This document shows positions 52,541 through 62,749 of a stretch of 64,000 nucleotides of DNA, piece after piece. Position numbers and translations under genes: made by a program. Position 1 is the stretch's first letter. The number at the start of each line of letters is the position of its first letter. This DNA is from Candidatus Babelota bacterium (GTDB lineage: Bacteria > Babelota > Babeliae > Babelales > Chromulinivoraceae): positions 37,163-101,162 of the forward strand of contig JACPFN010000002.1 in assembly GCA_016183005.1 (NCBI GenBank). Direction: 5' to 3'. The notes under the pieces were generated by a model that saw only the letters and a list, made by a program, of their open reading frames with translations, was not told the origin of the DNA and made no database searches.

Positions 52541-54346
52541 ATGGAGAATCGTTTGCAAAAAACAAAAGATATAGCAGTACAGGAACAAGATAATTCTTCT
52601 ACTCAGACATCTCAGTCTGAATCAGTTGTACAGCAACGTCCTATCTCTGGTTCAAAAGGTTCAAGAGCTACATCTAAAGATCACACAACTAAGGGAAAAG
52701 CTACTTCTGAAACTGCTCAAAAATCTCAACAGTCAAAAAAAGAAGATGTTGTTTTGGAAACAAAGCAGCCTTTAGTAGAAATCGATAACTCTAAGCAGAT
52801 ATCTGATTTACAGGAAGCAAAAAAGGATGTATCTGCGCAATCAACAGAGCCTGTTATGGATATTGCCAAAAATGCATTATCCAAAGAGCGTGAATTTTCG
52901 GATAATGCGGCCAATAAGCAATCGGACTATCGTCAACATAGGCAGTCTCGTGATCATAAAATGAGAAGAAGTCAGCAACAAGGATATCATCAACAAAAAC
53001 GTCAACAATCTACTCATCGAATAATGACGCAACCTGATTTAGCAGAAATGCAAACCATGGAGCTTATTTTTTATGCAAAACGCCTTGGGATTATAGGATC
53101 TAGCTTGCTTTCAAAGGATTCCTTAATTAAAACTATTTTGGAACATCAGGAGAAGCCAGAGACAGATATTTTTGTAGCAGGAACTCTTGAGAAATTGCCA
53201 GATGGCTTTGGCTTTTTACGTTTTGGTGATTATGACTATATTTCTGGTCCTGATGATGTATATGTTTCTCCTTCGTTTATACGTAAGTATAATTTGCGTA
53301 CTGGTGATAAAATTTATGGTAGCATCAGAAGACCAAAAGAGGGTGAAAAGTATTTTGCTCTTCAAACAATAGAAAAGGTAAATGATAGACTTCCCGATGA
53401 AACTTCAACGCGTTTAAACTTTGATCGTTTAACTCCTCTTCATCCAGATGTACGTTATGACCTAGAGACAAGTCCTAATTATATAGCAACTCGTATTATG
53501 AATATTTTTACTCCAATTGGTAAAGGTCAGCGAGGACTTATTGTTGCTCCTCCTAAGGTTGGTAAAACAATGCTTCTTAAAGAAATTGCATTGAGCTTAC
53601 TTTCAAATCACAAAGATATTCATTTAATTGTGCTTTTAATTGATGAGCGCCCAGAAGAAGTTTCAGATATGAAGCGTACTATTAAAGGCGAAAATGTAGA
53701 AATTATTAGCTCAACATTTGATGAGGCTGCAGAACGTCATGTACAGGTAGCTGAAATTGTACTTGAAAAAGCAAAGCGTCTTGTGGAATATGGGCATGAT
53801 GTTGTAATTCTACTTGATTCTATTACTCGTCTTGCGCGTGCATATAATACAACAGCTCCAACTTCTGGTAAAGTTTTGACAGGTGGTATTGATGCTCATG
53901 CTTTACAACGCCCTAAAAGATTTTTTGGCGCCGCTCGAAAAACAGAAGAGGCTGGTTCTTTAACAATTATTGCATCTGCTATGGTTGAAACTGGTTCGCG
54001 TATGGATGAGGTTATTTATGAAGAGTTTAAGGGTACTGGTAATATGGAACTTCATTTAACTCGTAAATTATCAAATCGTCGAACATTCCCTGCATTTGAT
54101 ATTTTATCTTCAAGTACTCGACGTGACGATCTACTTCTTTCCGAAGATGAACTTAATCAAGCATGGATATTGCATCGTTTACTTTCGACTATGAATGTTG
54201 TTGAAGGTATGGAATTTATTATTAATAAGATGAAACAGTATAAAACAAATGAAGAGCTTTTTGAGAGTTTGAAAAAGGCTGGTGCTGGAATCACAACAAA
54301 TAATAATGGAAATGGCGGAAGTCACAGTTCATCACATAATGATTAA
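52541..54346 (+). CDS. rho: transcription termination factor Rho with long disordered N-terminal region
   Basis: 601 residues (typical Rho is about 420). Residues 1-165 are Gln/Ser/Lys/His-rich and low complexity. Then Rho_N ([15 protein letters not shown]), RNA-binding cold-shock fold ([27 protein letters not shown]), Walker A ([11 protein letters not shown]), Walker B region ([16 protein letters not shown]) and Q/R-loop segments. Ends with a Gly/Asn/Ser tail. The ATG has no Shine-Dalgarno; a TTG at 52553 is preceded by GGAG at a normal distance and is an equally good or better start, changing only four residues. Confidence 0.95.
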   Translation: MENRLQKTKDIAVQEQDNSSTQTSQSESVVQQRPISGSKGSRATSKDHTTKGKATSETAQKSQQSKKEDVVLETKQPLVEIDNSKQISDLQEAKKDVSAQSTEPVMDIAKNALSKEREFSDNAANKQSDYRQHRQSRDHKMRRSQQQGYHQQKRQQSTHRIMTQPDLAEMQTMELIFYAKRLGIIGSSLLSKDSLIKTILEHQEKPETDIFVAGTLEKLPDGFGFLRFGDYDYISGPDDVYVSPSFIRKYNLRTGDKIYGSIRRPKEGEKYFALQTIEKVNDRLPDETSTRLNFDRLTPLHPDVRYDLETSPNYIATRIMNIFTPIGKGQRGLIVAPPKVGKTMLLKEIALSLLSNHKDIHLIVLLIDERPEEVSDMKRTIKGENVEIISSTFDEAAERHVQVAEIVLEKAKRLVEYGHDVVILLDSITRLARAYNTTAPTSGKVLTGGIDAHALQRPKRFFGAARKTEEAGSLTIIASAMVETGSRMDEVIYEEFKGTGNMELHLTRKLSNRRTFPAFDILSSSTRRDDLLLSEDELNQAWILHRLLSTMNVVEGMEFIINKMKQYKTNEELFESLKKAGAGITTNNNGNGGSHSSSHND

Positions 54347-54372
54347 TTAATTACAATAATTGTAATTAAAAT

Positions 54373-54405
54373 AAAAAAGATACTATCAAAATTGGTATCT
54401 TTTTT
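54373..54405 (+). terminator. intrinsic terminator of rho
   Basis: 11-bp arms AAAAAAGATAC (54373-54383) and GTATCTTTTTT (54395-54405), 11-nt loop, T run on the plus strand, about 27 bp after the rho stop. It may also serve the convergent gene at 54425. Confidence 0.85.
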
Positions 54406-54424
54406 ATTTTAAAGCCGTATTTTT

Positions 54425-54928
54425 TTATATGGATAATTCTAGATTTTTTGATGCATTAATAAAATCTGCCATTGTAGATTCCGCGATAACCAAATATGCC
54501 TCAATTATTGCAAGAAGGTGTGATCGTGAGCCATTTGTGTAATTATCGACGCTGTTAATGTAACCATTGTATTCATTCCTTTTATCTTTAGGCAGCTCGC
54601 TGAGGTCATATAATCTTTGAATTTGACGGCTTATTTCTTTTATGAAATTTGATTTATTCTTAGAATCAGAACAATCCTGGCGATCTAAAGTATCGATTTT
54701 ATTTCTAAGTTCTTGCATAATTTCATTAGCTATTGTCAGTCTGTTTTGTGTTGTTATTTTTAAATCTGAAATAATAGGGTCAGTATCTAGATATTGAGCT
54801 ATTTCTTTTGTTAATTCATTGTTGATAGCTTTAGCGTCATCAGAAATATCATCCCATTCATTATCTGTTGTTTCTGAGCAATAATTGACTTTAGTGATTA
54901 TTATAAAAAAAACTATTATATATTTCAT
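54425..54928 (-). CDS. secreted helical protein, unknown
   Basis: 167 residues. Signal peptide MKYIIVFFIIITKVNYCS, in which YCS could be a weak lipobox. The rest is helical and charged, with QNRLTIANEIMQELRNKID and similar. No family is recognised. No clear Shine-Dalgarno. It is convergent with rho. Confidence 0.62.
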   Translation of the reverse strand: MKYIIVFFIIITKVNYCSETTDNEWDDISDDAKAINNELTKEIAQYLDTDPIISDLKITTQNRLTIANEIMQELRNKIDTLDRQDCSDSKNKSNFIKEISRQIQRLYDLSELPKDKRNEYNGYINSVDNYTNGSRSHLLAIIEAYLVIAESTMADFINASKNLELSI

Positions 54929-55063
54929 ATAATTATATACGTAAGAGTTTTGTAGCGATACTTGATATATATCTAATTATTTAATAATTAAACTAGGGTT
55001 ATAGTATAAATATCATGAAACACCTTTGGGCGTCTGTTTTTTGTTTTATTAATAAGAGATTTT

Positions 55064-56098
55064 TTAAAAAACTTTAAGATTGAGGTTGGAAAATTTTTCT
55101 TGTTGAGCCTTGTAGTGTCCAACGAATGCAATCATTCCTGCATTATCTGTACAAAGCTTAGGGGTCGGGAAAAATAATTCTTTATTAAATTCTTTGCATG
55201 TATCAGCGAGCCGTTTTCGTAAATATTTGTTGCATGCAACGCCACCGACAAAACAAAAAGAGGTAACTTCAGGATAACCTTTAAATACTTTGCGAAGTTT
55301 ATCTTCAAATATATCACCTATGCATACCTGTAAAGAGCTTGCTACTTGTCTTTGAAATTCTAGATCACCTATTTTTAGAAATTGCTTAGTATCAGGATCA
55401 TAGGCTTTATTTTCTAATAAATGGTACAGTATTGCAGTTTTTAAGCCTGAGAAGCTAAATCTAAAATCTTTTAAATTTCCACGGGGATATTTAAAGAAAT
55501 CTTGAAAATTAACTTCGCTGGCTAATTTTTCAATAACTGGTCCACCTGGATATGGTAAATTCATGAGCTTTGCTACTTTGTCAAATGCTTCTCCGGCTGC
55601 ATCATCTAGGGTATTGCCAAGTAATTGGTAGTCTCCAAAGTTTTGTACAAGATATAAAGCTGTATGGCCACCGGATACGGTAAGAGCTACAAAGGGAAAC
55701 GTAACTTTGTTTTCTATGCAAGCAGAAAAAATATGCCCTTCTAGGTGGTCAATTCCTATTATCTTTGTGTTTGCTGCAAAGGCAAGCCCTTTTGCATAAG
55801 CAACGCCAATCATAAGAGCACCAGGAAGTCCTGGTTTATGGGTTACTGCTATAGCATCTATATCTAATATTGTTTTATTTGCGTTTATTAATGCATCGTC
55901 GACGATTGTAATTATCTTTGTCATATGTTCACGTGATGCATATTCAGGTATTACTCCGCCAGAGTTAGCATGTTGTTTAGCTTGTGAAAAAAGTTCGTTA
56001 GAGATAAGTCCATGCTCAGAGGTGAAAATTGCGGCGCCTGTTTCATCGCAAGAACTTTCAATACCAAGAATGGTTAAGTTTTTTGAGATAGTTTTCAT
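55064..56098 (-). CDS. tsaD: tRNA threonylcarbamoyltransferase TsaD
   Basis: 344 residues. LGIESSCDETGAAIF, PEYASREHMTKI, KPGLPGALMIGVAYAKGLAF, IDHLEGHIFSA (metal ligand His pair), ALTVSGGHTALYLV, GEAFDKVAKLM and TDNAGMIAFVG are all present in the standard order. With TsaB it forms t6A37 on tRNA. It starts 2 bp after the secreted gene at 56101-56772; no separate ribosome-binding site is obvious, so translation may depend on coupling. Confidence 0.97.
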   Translation of the reverse strand: MKTISKNLTILGIESSCDETGAAIFTSEHGLISNELFSQAKQHANSGGVIPEYASREHMTKIITIVDDALINANKTILDIDAIAVTHKPGLPGALMIGVAYAKGLAFAANTKIIGIDHLEGHIFSACIENKVTFPFVALTVSGGHTALYLVQNFGDYQLLGNTLDDAAGEAFDKVAKLMNLPYPGGPVIEKLASEVNFQDFFKYPRGNLKDFRFSFSGLKTAILYHLLENKAYDPDTKQFLKIGDLEFQRQVASSLQVCIGDIFEDKLRKVFKGYPEVTSFCFVGGVACNKYLRKRLADTCKEFNKELFFPTPKLCTDNAGMIAFVGHYKAQQEKFSNLNLKVF

Positions 56099-56100
56099 GA

Positions 56101-56772
56101 TTAGTTGCTTTTGGGAGCAGAAATAATTGTTGTCGCATTAGATTGATTTTGTCCATGGATTGCTTTAATATCAAGTGCTGCAAGTTGTGCTAAATTAAGT
56201 ATACGATCGATTTCTTCTTTATTGGTATTGGGTTTAATCAAAATGGTTGGAATAACTCTAAAGATATTTTCAGCTCTCCAAGATTGGATTTTGAGTCCTG
56301 TAATTAAATTAGGATTAAATAAAAATATTAAACTATTAAGTGGAATTATATTATCGATAAGCTTGTGGTCAAAGATTTCCCACGTTAAAAGAGTGTGTTC
56401 ATCCTCAACTACGTTTCGTTTTGCTTGTAATTTATAGCATATATAATCAGTATCAGCAGGTATTTTTAAAGTAGCTAAGGTATTTGCAACTTGGGTAGAG
56501 TGAGTAAGGTTGCTTGTTATAATGACATAGATGGTTTGAGTTTCTGGGACGTCGTAAAATGAATATTCAAACCAAGGCATTGGACCATGTTTTTCTGTAA
56601 ATAATCTTTCACCTTTATAAAATAAGCAGAGTGGTAAATCTACTTTAGTTGGAAACTCTATGGTTCCAGAGAATAGTTTTTTTGAACCATTTGTTTCAGG
56701 GCTTAATGGATGTCCAGAAAACATTTGAATTGATAAAATAAGATATACAGATAGTATAAATTTATTTTCCAT
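56101..56772 (-). CDS. secreted protein, unknown
   Basis: 223 residues. Signal peptide MENKFILSVYLILSIQMFSG. The mature protein begins with a beta-rich region (FSGTIEFPTKVDLPLCLFYKGERL, TIYVIITSNLTH), continues with a mixed region and ends in an Asn/Ser/Thr-rich tail. No family is recognised. It precedes tsaD in the same direction with a 2-bp gap. Confidence 0.66.
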   Translation of the reverse strand: MENKFILSVYLILSIQMFSGHPLSPETNGSKKLFSGTIEFPTKVDLPLCLFYKGERLFTEKHGPMPWFEYSFYDVPETQTIYVIITSNLTHSTQVANTLATLKIPADTDYICYKLQAKRNVVEDEHTLLTWEIFDHKLIDNIIPLNSLIFLFNPNLITGLKIQSWRAENIFRVIPTILIKPNTNKEEIDRILNLAQLAALDIKAIHGQNQSNATTIISAPKSN

Positions 56773-56867
56773 AGATCTTTTCTTACTTTAATAATAAATA
56801 GTGTGTTATACTTAATATTGTTATGATATACAAACTTTTTAATTTGTAAAAATAAGTTAATAATTCC

Positions 56868-57320
56868 ATGAAAGTTATTATTCAAAATAAAAAAGCTTTA
56901 TTTGATTATGAGATCTTATATACGGTTGAAGCAGGTATTGTTTTAACTGGAGATGAAGTAAAGTCTTTGCGTGCTCATAGAGGCTCTTTAAATGGTTCAT
57001 TTGCAACGGTTAAGGGCACTGAGCTTTTTTTGCTTAATTGTAATATTCCTGTATATAGTCATGCTTACCAAAAAGACGAAGATTCAGCACTGCGAACAAG
57101 AAAATTATTATTAAATCGCGGTGAATTGAACAAGTTATTGGGTGAAGTTTCTAAAAAAGGCATGACCATTTTACCGCTTAAAATCTATTTTAATCAAAAA
57201 AGTTTAGTAAAGGTTGAATTGGGTGTAGGTCGTCATCGTAAGGCTCACAATAAAAAAGAGCTTCTCAAGCAGCGCGATATAGCACGTGAAACCCAAAGAG
57301 AGCTTAAGAATTTTTCATAA
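56868..57320 (+). CDS. smpB: SsrA-binding protein SmpB
   Basis: 150 residues. ALFDYEILYTVEAGIVLTG, DEVKSLRAHRGSLNGSFA, LLLNRGELNKLLG, KIYFNQKSLVKVELGVGRHR and a basic C-terminal tail (KKELLKQRDIARETQRELK) are the SmpB pattern. It binds tmRNA for trans-translation. The tmRNA gene itself (ssrA) is not found in the window. Confidence 0.96.
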   Translation: MKVIIQNKKALFDYEILYTVEAGIVLTGDEVKSLRAHRGSLNGSFATVKGTELFLLNCNIPVYSHAYQKDEDSALRTRKLLLNRGELNKLLGEVSKKGMTILPLKIYFNQKSLVKVELGVGRHRKAHNKKELLKQRDIARETQRELKNFS

Positions 57321-57532
57321 GGATAGAGAATTATCAGTTTTTATAGAGATGAAAATTTAAGCGATTTTATTTGAAACTATTACCTGAAAAATTAACAAAA
57401 TCATTAAAGTAACATTGTTTAATTTTACTATCAATTAGCGCATTAAGTAAAACTTTACACAAAATTATTTTCAAGGTACTCTTTATTGTATCCCGATAAT
57501 CAATTTTCTCTTAATTTAAAGGTGTTTTTTTT

Positions 57533-59382
57533 ATGGCGATTGATATTATGTATGGCGGTTTTGCTGCAATAGCAAGCTTAGGTTTTTTAGTTATGGCTTC
57601 ATTGAGAGCAAGAATTCATCAACAAAAAGTAACCGATGAACGCGCTGATAAGATAGCTTCTTATATTCGCAGAGGAGCAATGACTTTTTTAATTGAAGAA
57701 TATAAGTTGATTGTGGGAGCAGCGGCTTTTGTAGGCATTGCTCTTTGGTTTTTTACTCATGATATTATTATTCCGATTGCTTTTATGTTTAGTTCTCTTC
57801 TTTCTATGGTTGCAGGATTTATTGGTATGCGTGCAGCAACAGACGCTAACGTTCGTACTGCTTGTGCTGCAAAGGATAAGGGTGAACGAGCTGCATTACT
57901 TCTCTCATTTTTTGGTGGTGGAATTATGGGGTTTGCTGTAGCAAGCTTTGGCCTTTTAGGCGTTGCAGCTTTATTATATTTTGGATTAGATCTTTATAAT
58001 TTTGCTCAAGTAGTGACAGCTTTTGCTGCAGGAACAAGTCTTGTGGCTTTTTTTGCACGCGTTGGCGGGGGTATTTATACCAAATCGGCTGATGTTGGAG
58101 CAGATTTAGTTGGAAAAGTAGAAGCTGGTATTCCAGAAGATGATCCACGCAATCCAGCTGTTATTGCTGATAATGTTGGAGATTGTGTGGGAGATACTGC
58201 TGGTATGGGAGCAGATATTTATGAATGTTATGTTGGTGGTATGGCATCGTGTATTCTTTTAGCTTTAAGCTTGGGAATGTCTTTAGAGTATATCTTTTTA
58301 CCCTTAATTCTTTCATCTATAGGCTTGATAGCATCTGTTTTTGGGATAGGTCTTGGACTTGCAATTCCACAGTCACCTTTTCTGGAATAGCTATTGGAAA
58401 TGTAACAGAATATTATACAAGCTGTAAGCCTGTTAGAAAAACAGCTGAGAGTGCACAATCTGGTGCAGCAACAAATGTAATTTATGGCCTTTCTGTTGGT
58501 ATGGAATCAACAGCAATACCAGCACTTTTAATTAGCGGTGGTATTTTAATTGCACATGTATATGGTGGCGGACTATATGGTATAGCTCTTGCTGCTGTTG
58601 CTATGATGGCGACTGTTGGAATTAGCATGACTGTCGATGCTTATGGACCAATAGCTGATAATGCAGGTGGAATAGCCGAAATGTCTAATTTCGGAAAATC
58701 TGTACGTGATATTACCGATGGTCTTGATGCACTAGGTAATACAACTGCGGCAATAGGAAAAGGTTTTGCTATAGGCTCAGCTATGATGACATCTGTTGCG
58801 TTGTTTAGCGCATTTGCTCAAGCAGCACATCTTGAATCTATTAATATTTTAGACCCATATGTACTTGTTGGTGTATTCATTGGTGGAATTATTCCTTTTC
58901 TTGTTTCATCATTTACTATGCGTTCGGTTGGTCAAGCAGCATTATTTATGGTGTTTGAGGTGCGTCGTCAGTTTAAAACTATACCTGGTCTTATGGAAGG
59001 TCAAACTGAGCCAGATTATGAACAATGTATCACTATTGCAACTAAGGCTGCATTGCGTGAAATGATCTTGCCGGGTGTTGTAGCTGTTGTTTCGCCAATT
59101 ATTGTTTTTTATACTCTTGGAGTGCTTGCACTCGGTGGTATGCTTGTTGGTGGAACAGTAACGGGTATTCTTTTAGCTCTTATGATGGCAAATGGCGGTG
59201 GTGTTTGGGATAACGCTAAAAAGTATATCGAAAAAGGTAATTTTGGTGGTAAGGGTTCAGAAACCCATAAAGCAGCTGTTATTGGCGATATGGTTGGAGA
59301 TCCATTTAAAGATACATCTGGACCAGCGCTGAATATCTTGGTTAAATTGATGACTATTGTTTCCTTGATTCTCGTTTCGTAA
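57533..59382 (+). pseudogene. hppA: membrane-bound pyrophosphatase gene, disrupted by frameshift and apparent internal deletion
   Basis: The first frame (57533-58390) runs from the N-terminus to [26 protein letters not shown] and stops. The next frame picks up from about 58378 as [25 protein letters not shown] and runs to 59382. PPi-binding DVGADLVGKVEAGIPEDDP, ADNVGDCVGDTAGMGAD and [14 protein letters not shown] are conserved, and [10 protein letters not shown] (Ala, not Lys) marks the K+-dependent type. The joined length, about 615 residues, is short of the usual 650-750; one membrane segment between the halves seems lost. This argues for decay rather than one read error. Confidence 0.82.
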
Positions 59383-59401
59383 TTTATTTTATTAGTAATA
59401 C

Positions 59402-59430
59402 AAAGGTCTTTTCTTAAAGAAGGGACCTTT
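59402..59430. terminator. hairpin between hppA remnant and the thioredoxin-like gene
   Basis: AAAGGTCTTTT and AAGGGACCTTT (59402-59412, 59420-59430) pair with two wobble/mismatch positions, followed by more T residues. It lies between convergent stops. Confidence 0.7.
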
Positions 59431-59431
59431 T

Positions 59432-59851
59432 TTATTTAAGTAGATTTTCAAGTTTTTCTTGAAATATTTTATCATTGCCTCCTATTTGATAATCGACTAC
59501 CTTGCTGTTTTTAATAAATAAGATTGATGGATAGCCAGGTATTTTTATAGTGCCATTAGTATAATTGGAAATTATTTGGGGAGCATTCAAATTTTTACCA
59601 TTTGCAGATAAAAAGGTTATTTTTCTATTGTTTTTTGCTGATTTTTCAAATGTTTTTGAAAACATAGTACAGTATGGGCAATTTGGTGCATGAAGTTTTA
59701 TTATACAAGGTTTTTTAGATTCTAATGCCCCATGTAGTTCATCGCTTGTTGGTATTTCGTATATTAAAGATACTGGTTCTGTGTAATGAGCTTGTAATTG
59801 ATAATTAATAATGGGCAAAAATAATATTAATAATTTTTTTGAAATGTTCAT
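59432..59851 (-). CDS. secreted thioredoxin-like protein
   Basis: 139 residues. Signal peptide MNISKKLLILFLPIINYQLQA. The thioredoxin fold shows CIIKLHAPNCPYCTMFSKTF with the redox CPYC site and IPGYPSILFI with the cis-Pro. An exported dithiol-disulphide exchange protein could serve the Cys-containing secreted proteins in this window; that link is inference. The AAATGGAGGTTT Shine-Dalgarno context is shared with two other secreted genes here. Confidence 0.85.
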   Translation of the reverse strand: MNISKKLLILFLPIINYQLQAHYTEPVSLIYEIPTSDELHGALESKKPCIIKLHAPNCPYCTMFSKTFEKSAKNNRKITFLSANGKNLNAPQIISNYTNGTIKIPGYPSILFIKNSKVVDYQIGGNDKIFQEKLENLLK

Positions 59852-60224
59852 AAAACCTCCATTTTAAAACATTCTTATTATTAAGATATCAAGTTGGTTT
59901 TCTATTTGTCAATATATTGGCTGAACAAAGATTAGTTATTTTGATGCAGTCTCTATTATTAAAAAAATATAAAAAGCGCTTGTTTTTTATTTCTACTAGA
60001 AATAAAAAATGGAGGCGTTTTTTTGAAAAAAATCAACGATTTTAGATTTTTTTTTACTTGATTATCAATTTTGATGTGTTACTCTATGATAATATTTTTT
60101 AAAAAAACACGATTTTTAGGTGTTTTTTTGAATTTGTTTTATTTTAAACAATAAGGAGAGATTGTATATCTTGGTATAAAGCACCACCTAATAATAATTC
60201 TATGTGTAAATTTTGGAGTTTGAA
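59852..60224. other. 373-bp divergent intergenic region upstream of nrdA
   Basis: It holds a hairpin at 59971-60024 and a possible 12-codon reading frame at 60023-60061, but no gene. The part from 60062 to 60224 probably contains the nrdAB promoter. I looked for a NrdR-box pair and found none convincing. Confidence 0.5.
59971..60024 (+). promoter_or_regulatory. long hairpin upstream of nrdA, possible attenuator or terminator
   Basis: Inner 12-bp perfect arms TTTTTTATTTCT (59983-59994) and AGAAATAAAAAA (59998-60009), loop ACT. They are flanked by a bulged outer stem of AAAAGCGC-type and GGCGTTTTT sequence, then T residues. The GGAGG at 60011-60015 lies just after the inner stem. Confidence 0.45.
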
Positions 60225-62723
60225 GTGGAGACAACAAAACAGAATGTTTTTAATAATACGTATTTAGTTGTGCAAAACAAAAATGGAAAGAATGAAGAGT
60301 TTACTTTGGATGATTTGCGTCAAAGGTTAATTATATCTGCACAAGGTTTACAACAAGATGTTGCAATTGATAAGATTTTAGATATTGTTCAGAAAAATTT
60401 ATTTAATGGTATGAAGTTTGCAGAGCTTGAAAATGTTCTAATTTTATCAGCTGTATCGTTTATTGAACAGGATCATGCATATAGCTTATTATCAGCACGA
60501 TTACTTTTAAGGCATATTTATCATACTGTGATTGGATATTGGCCTGAGCAAATTAATAAAATAGATTATAAAAAATCTTTTATTCATGGCATTAAAATTG
60601 GGGTTGAGTCCTGTAAATTTGATCAAAGGTTATTAGAATTTGATCTTAACTATTTAGCAGATAAAATAGAATTTTCGCGCGATGATCTATTTGATTATAT
60701 TGGGTTAAAAACTATTCAAGAAAAGTATTTAAAGCGCAAGCAAGATATAATCTTTGAGTTACCACAGTCATTTTGGATGCGTATTGCTATGGGTCTTGCA
60801 TTGCTCGAACAGGATAAAAATCAAAAAGCTGTCGAGTTTTATGATATTATTTCACAAATGTTATTTATGCTTTCAACGCCAACGCTTTTGCATGCGGGCC
60901 TTGAAAAAGCACAATTGAGTTCTTGCTATTTAACTTATATCGCAGACGATTTGATTCATATTTTTAAATGTATGAGCGATAATGCACAAATGTCTAAATG
61001 GTCGGGTGGTGTTGCAAATGATTGGACTGCTCTTCGTGCGACAGGCGCCCTTATTAAATCTATAGATATCCCAAGTCAAGGCGTTATTCCTTTTATTAAG
61101 GTTGCTAATGATACAACTTCTGCAATCAATAGAAGTGGTAGTCGTCGTGGGGCTGTTGTCGGCTATATGGAGTGTTGGCATTATGATTTTGAAGATTTTT
61201 TAGATCTTAAAAAGAATACAGGGGATGAACGCCGTAGAGCGCATGATATGAATACAGCGGCATGGGTCCCTGATTTATTTATGAAACGTATATTAACAGA
61301 TGAATTTTGGACATTGTTTTCTCCAGAGGAAACACCAGAACTTCATGAGTTATATGGAAAAGCATTTGAAGAAAGATATATAGAGTATGAACAAAAGGTT
61401 CTTGAGGGCAAAATTCGTTTGTTTAAGGTTGTGTCGGCAAGGCAGTTATGGCGGAAACATTTAACTCGTTTATTTGAGACTGGTCATCCATGGGTAACAT
61501 TTAAAGATCCTTCTAATATTCGATCACCACAAGATCATGTTGGTGTAGTACATTCTTCTAATTTATGTACGGAGATTACTTTAAATACGAGTCGCGAGGA
61601 GACAGCTGTTTGTAATTTGGGTTCAATTAATTTAGGTATGTTTATCGATGCTCAAGGTATTATTGATGAGGCAAAAATTGCTCAAACGGTATCGACTGCT
61701 GTTCGTATGCTTGATAATGTTATTGATTTAAATTTTTATCCAACCAAAGAGGGTCAAACTGCTAATTTTAGGCATCGACCAATAGGATTAGGCCTGATGG
61801 GTCTTCAGGATGCCCTATATAAATTAAATATTTCATTTGATAGCAATGAAGCACTTGAGGCATCGGATCGTTTGACAGAAATTATAGCGTACCACACTAT
61901 TTTAGCTTCATCTGTCTTAGCTAAAGAGCGTGGTGTATATAGTTCCTATGTTGGTTCTAAGTGGTATCGAGGTATCTTACCTCTGGATACTATTGATCTT
62001 TTAGAGAAAGAACGAGGAATATCGATTCAAAAAATTGGCAAAGTGACTAAAGATTGGGCTGTTGTTCGTGACGCTATTAAAAAATATGGTATGCGAAATT
62101 CCAATACTATGGCAATTGCTCCAACTGCTACGATATCTAATATTTCTGGATGCTTTCCCTGTATTGAGCCTATTTATAAAAATTTATATGTAAAATCTAA
62201 TGCAAGTGGGGATTTTACAATAGTGAATAAGTATTTGGTTGCAGATCTTAAAAAAGCTGGATTATGGAATCAGCAAATGCGTGAATTATTAAAATATTTT
62301 GATGGTAGTATTCAACAAATACCAACAATTTCACAAAATCTTAAAGCTAAGTATAAAACAGCATTTGAACTCGATCCTTTATGGTTAGTTCAAATAACAG
62401 CCTCTAGGGGAAAGTGGATTGATCAAAGTCAGTCACATAATGTTTTTATGCAGGGAACTTCTGGTAAACTTTTGCACGATATTTATATGCTTGCATGGCA
62501 ACTCGGCCTTAAGACAACTTATTATTTAAGAACTTTGGCGGCTAGTCAAATAGAAAAATCTACGCTTGATGCTGAAAAATATGGATTTACTCAGGTTAGA
62601 AGCTATCAGATTCAAGAAGATTTAAAGCAAGATGTTTTGCATCTTCAAGAAAAAGAGAAATTAAATGAAACAGCGGGACAATTTTGTCGTATTGATAATC
62701 CTGACTGTGAATCATGTCAGTAA
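60225..62723 (+). CDS. nrdA: ribonucleoside-diphosphate reductase class I, alpha subunit
   Basis: 832 residues from GTG 60225, which has GGAG 6 nt upstream; a TTG at 60213 in the same frame overlaps that GGAG and is less likely. N-terminal ATP-cone-like regulatory domain (about 10-105). Catalytic core: STPTLLHAG, LSSCYL with the first active-site Cys, NLCTEITLN (Cys and Glu), VCNLGSINLG with the second Cys, and a C-terminal CxxC (CESC). It makes deoxynucleotides with NrdB. nrdB follows 26 bp later. Confidence 0.97.
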   Translation: METTKQNVFNNTYLVVQNKNGKNEEFTLDDLRQRLIISAQGLQQDVAIDKILDIVQKNLFNGMKFAELENVLILSAVSFIEQDHAYSLLSARLLLRHIYHTVIGYWPEQINKIDYKKSFIHGIKIGVESCKFDQRLLEFDLNYLADKIEFSRDDLFDYIGLKTIQEKYLKRKQDIIFELPQSFWMRIAMGLALLEQDKNQKAVEFYDIISQMLFMLSTPTLLHAGLEKAQLSSCYLTYIADDLIHIFKCMSDNAQMSKWSGGVANDWTALRATGALIKSIDIPSQGVIPFIKVANDTTSAINRSGSRRGAVVGYMECWHYDFEDFLDLKKNTGDERRRAHDMNTAAWVPDLFMKRILTDEFWTLFSPEETPELHELYGKAFEERYIEYEQKVLEGKIRLFKVVSARQLWRKHLTRLFETGHPWVTFKDPSNIRSPQDHVGVVHSSNLCTEITLNTSREETAVCNLGSINLGMFIDAQGIIDEAKIAQTVSTAVRMLDNVIDLNFYPTKEGQTANFRHRPIGLGLMGLQDALYKLNISFDSNEALEASDRLTEIIAYHTILASSVLAKERGVYSSYVGSKWYRGILPLDTIDLLEKERGISIQKIGKVTKDWAVVRDAIKKYGMRNSNTMAIAPTATISNISGCFPCIEPIYKNLYVKSNASGDFTIVNKYLVADLKKAGLWNQQMRELLKYFDGSIQQIPTISQNLKAKYKTAFELDPLWLVQITASRGKWIDQSQSHNVFMQGTSGKLLHDIYMLAWQLGLKTTYYLRTLAASQIEKSTLDAEKYGFTQVRSYQIQEDLKQDVLHLQEKEKLNETAGQFCRIDNPDCESCQ

Positions 62724-62749
62724 TAAATTTATTATAGAAAGGATATTTT

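Noticed and set aside
57738..58148. Short open frames overlapping the pyrophosphatase gene
   Set aside because: They are out-of-frame shadows, rich in Leu and lacking starts with ribosome-binding sites.
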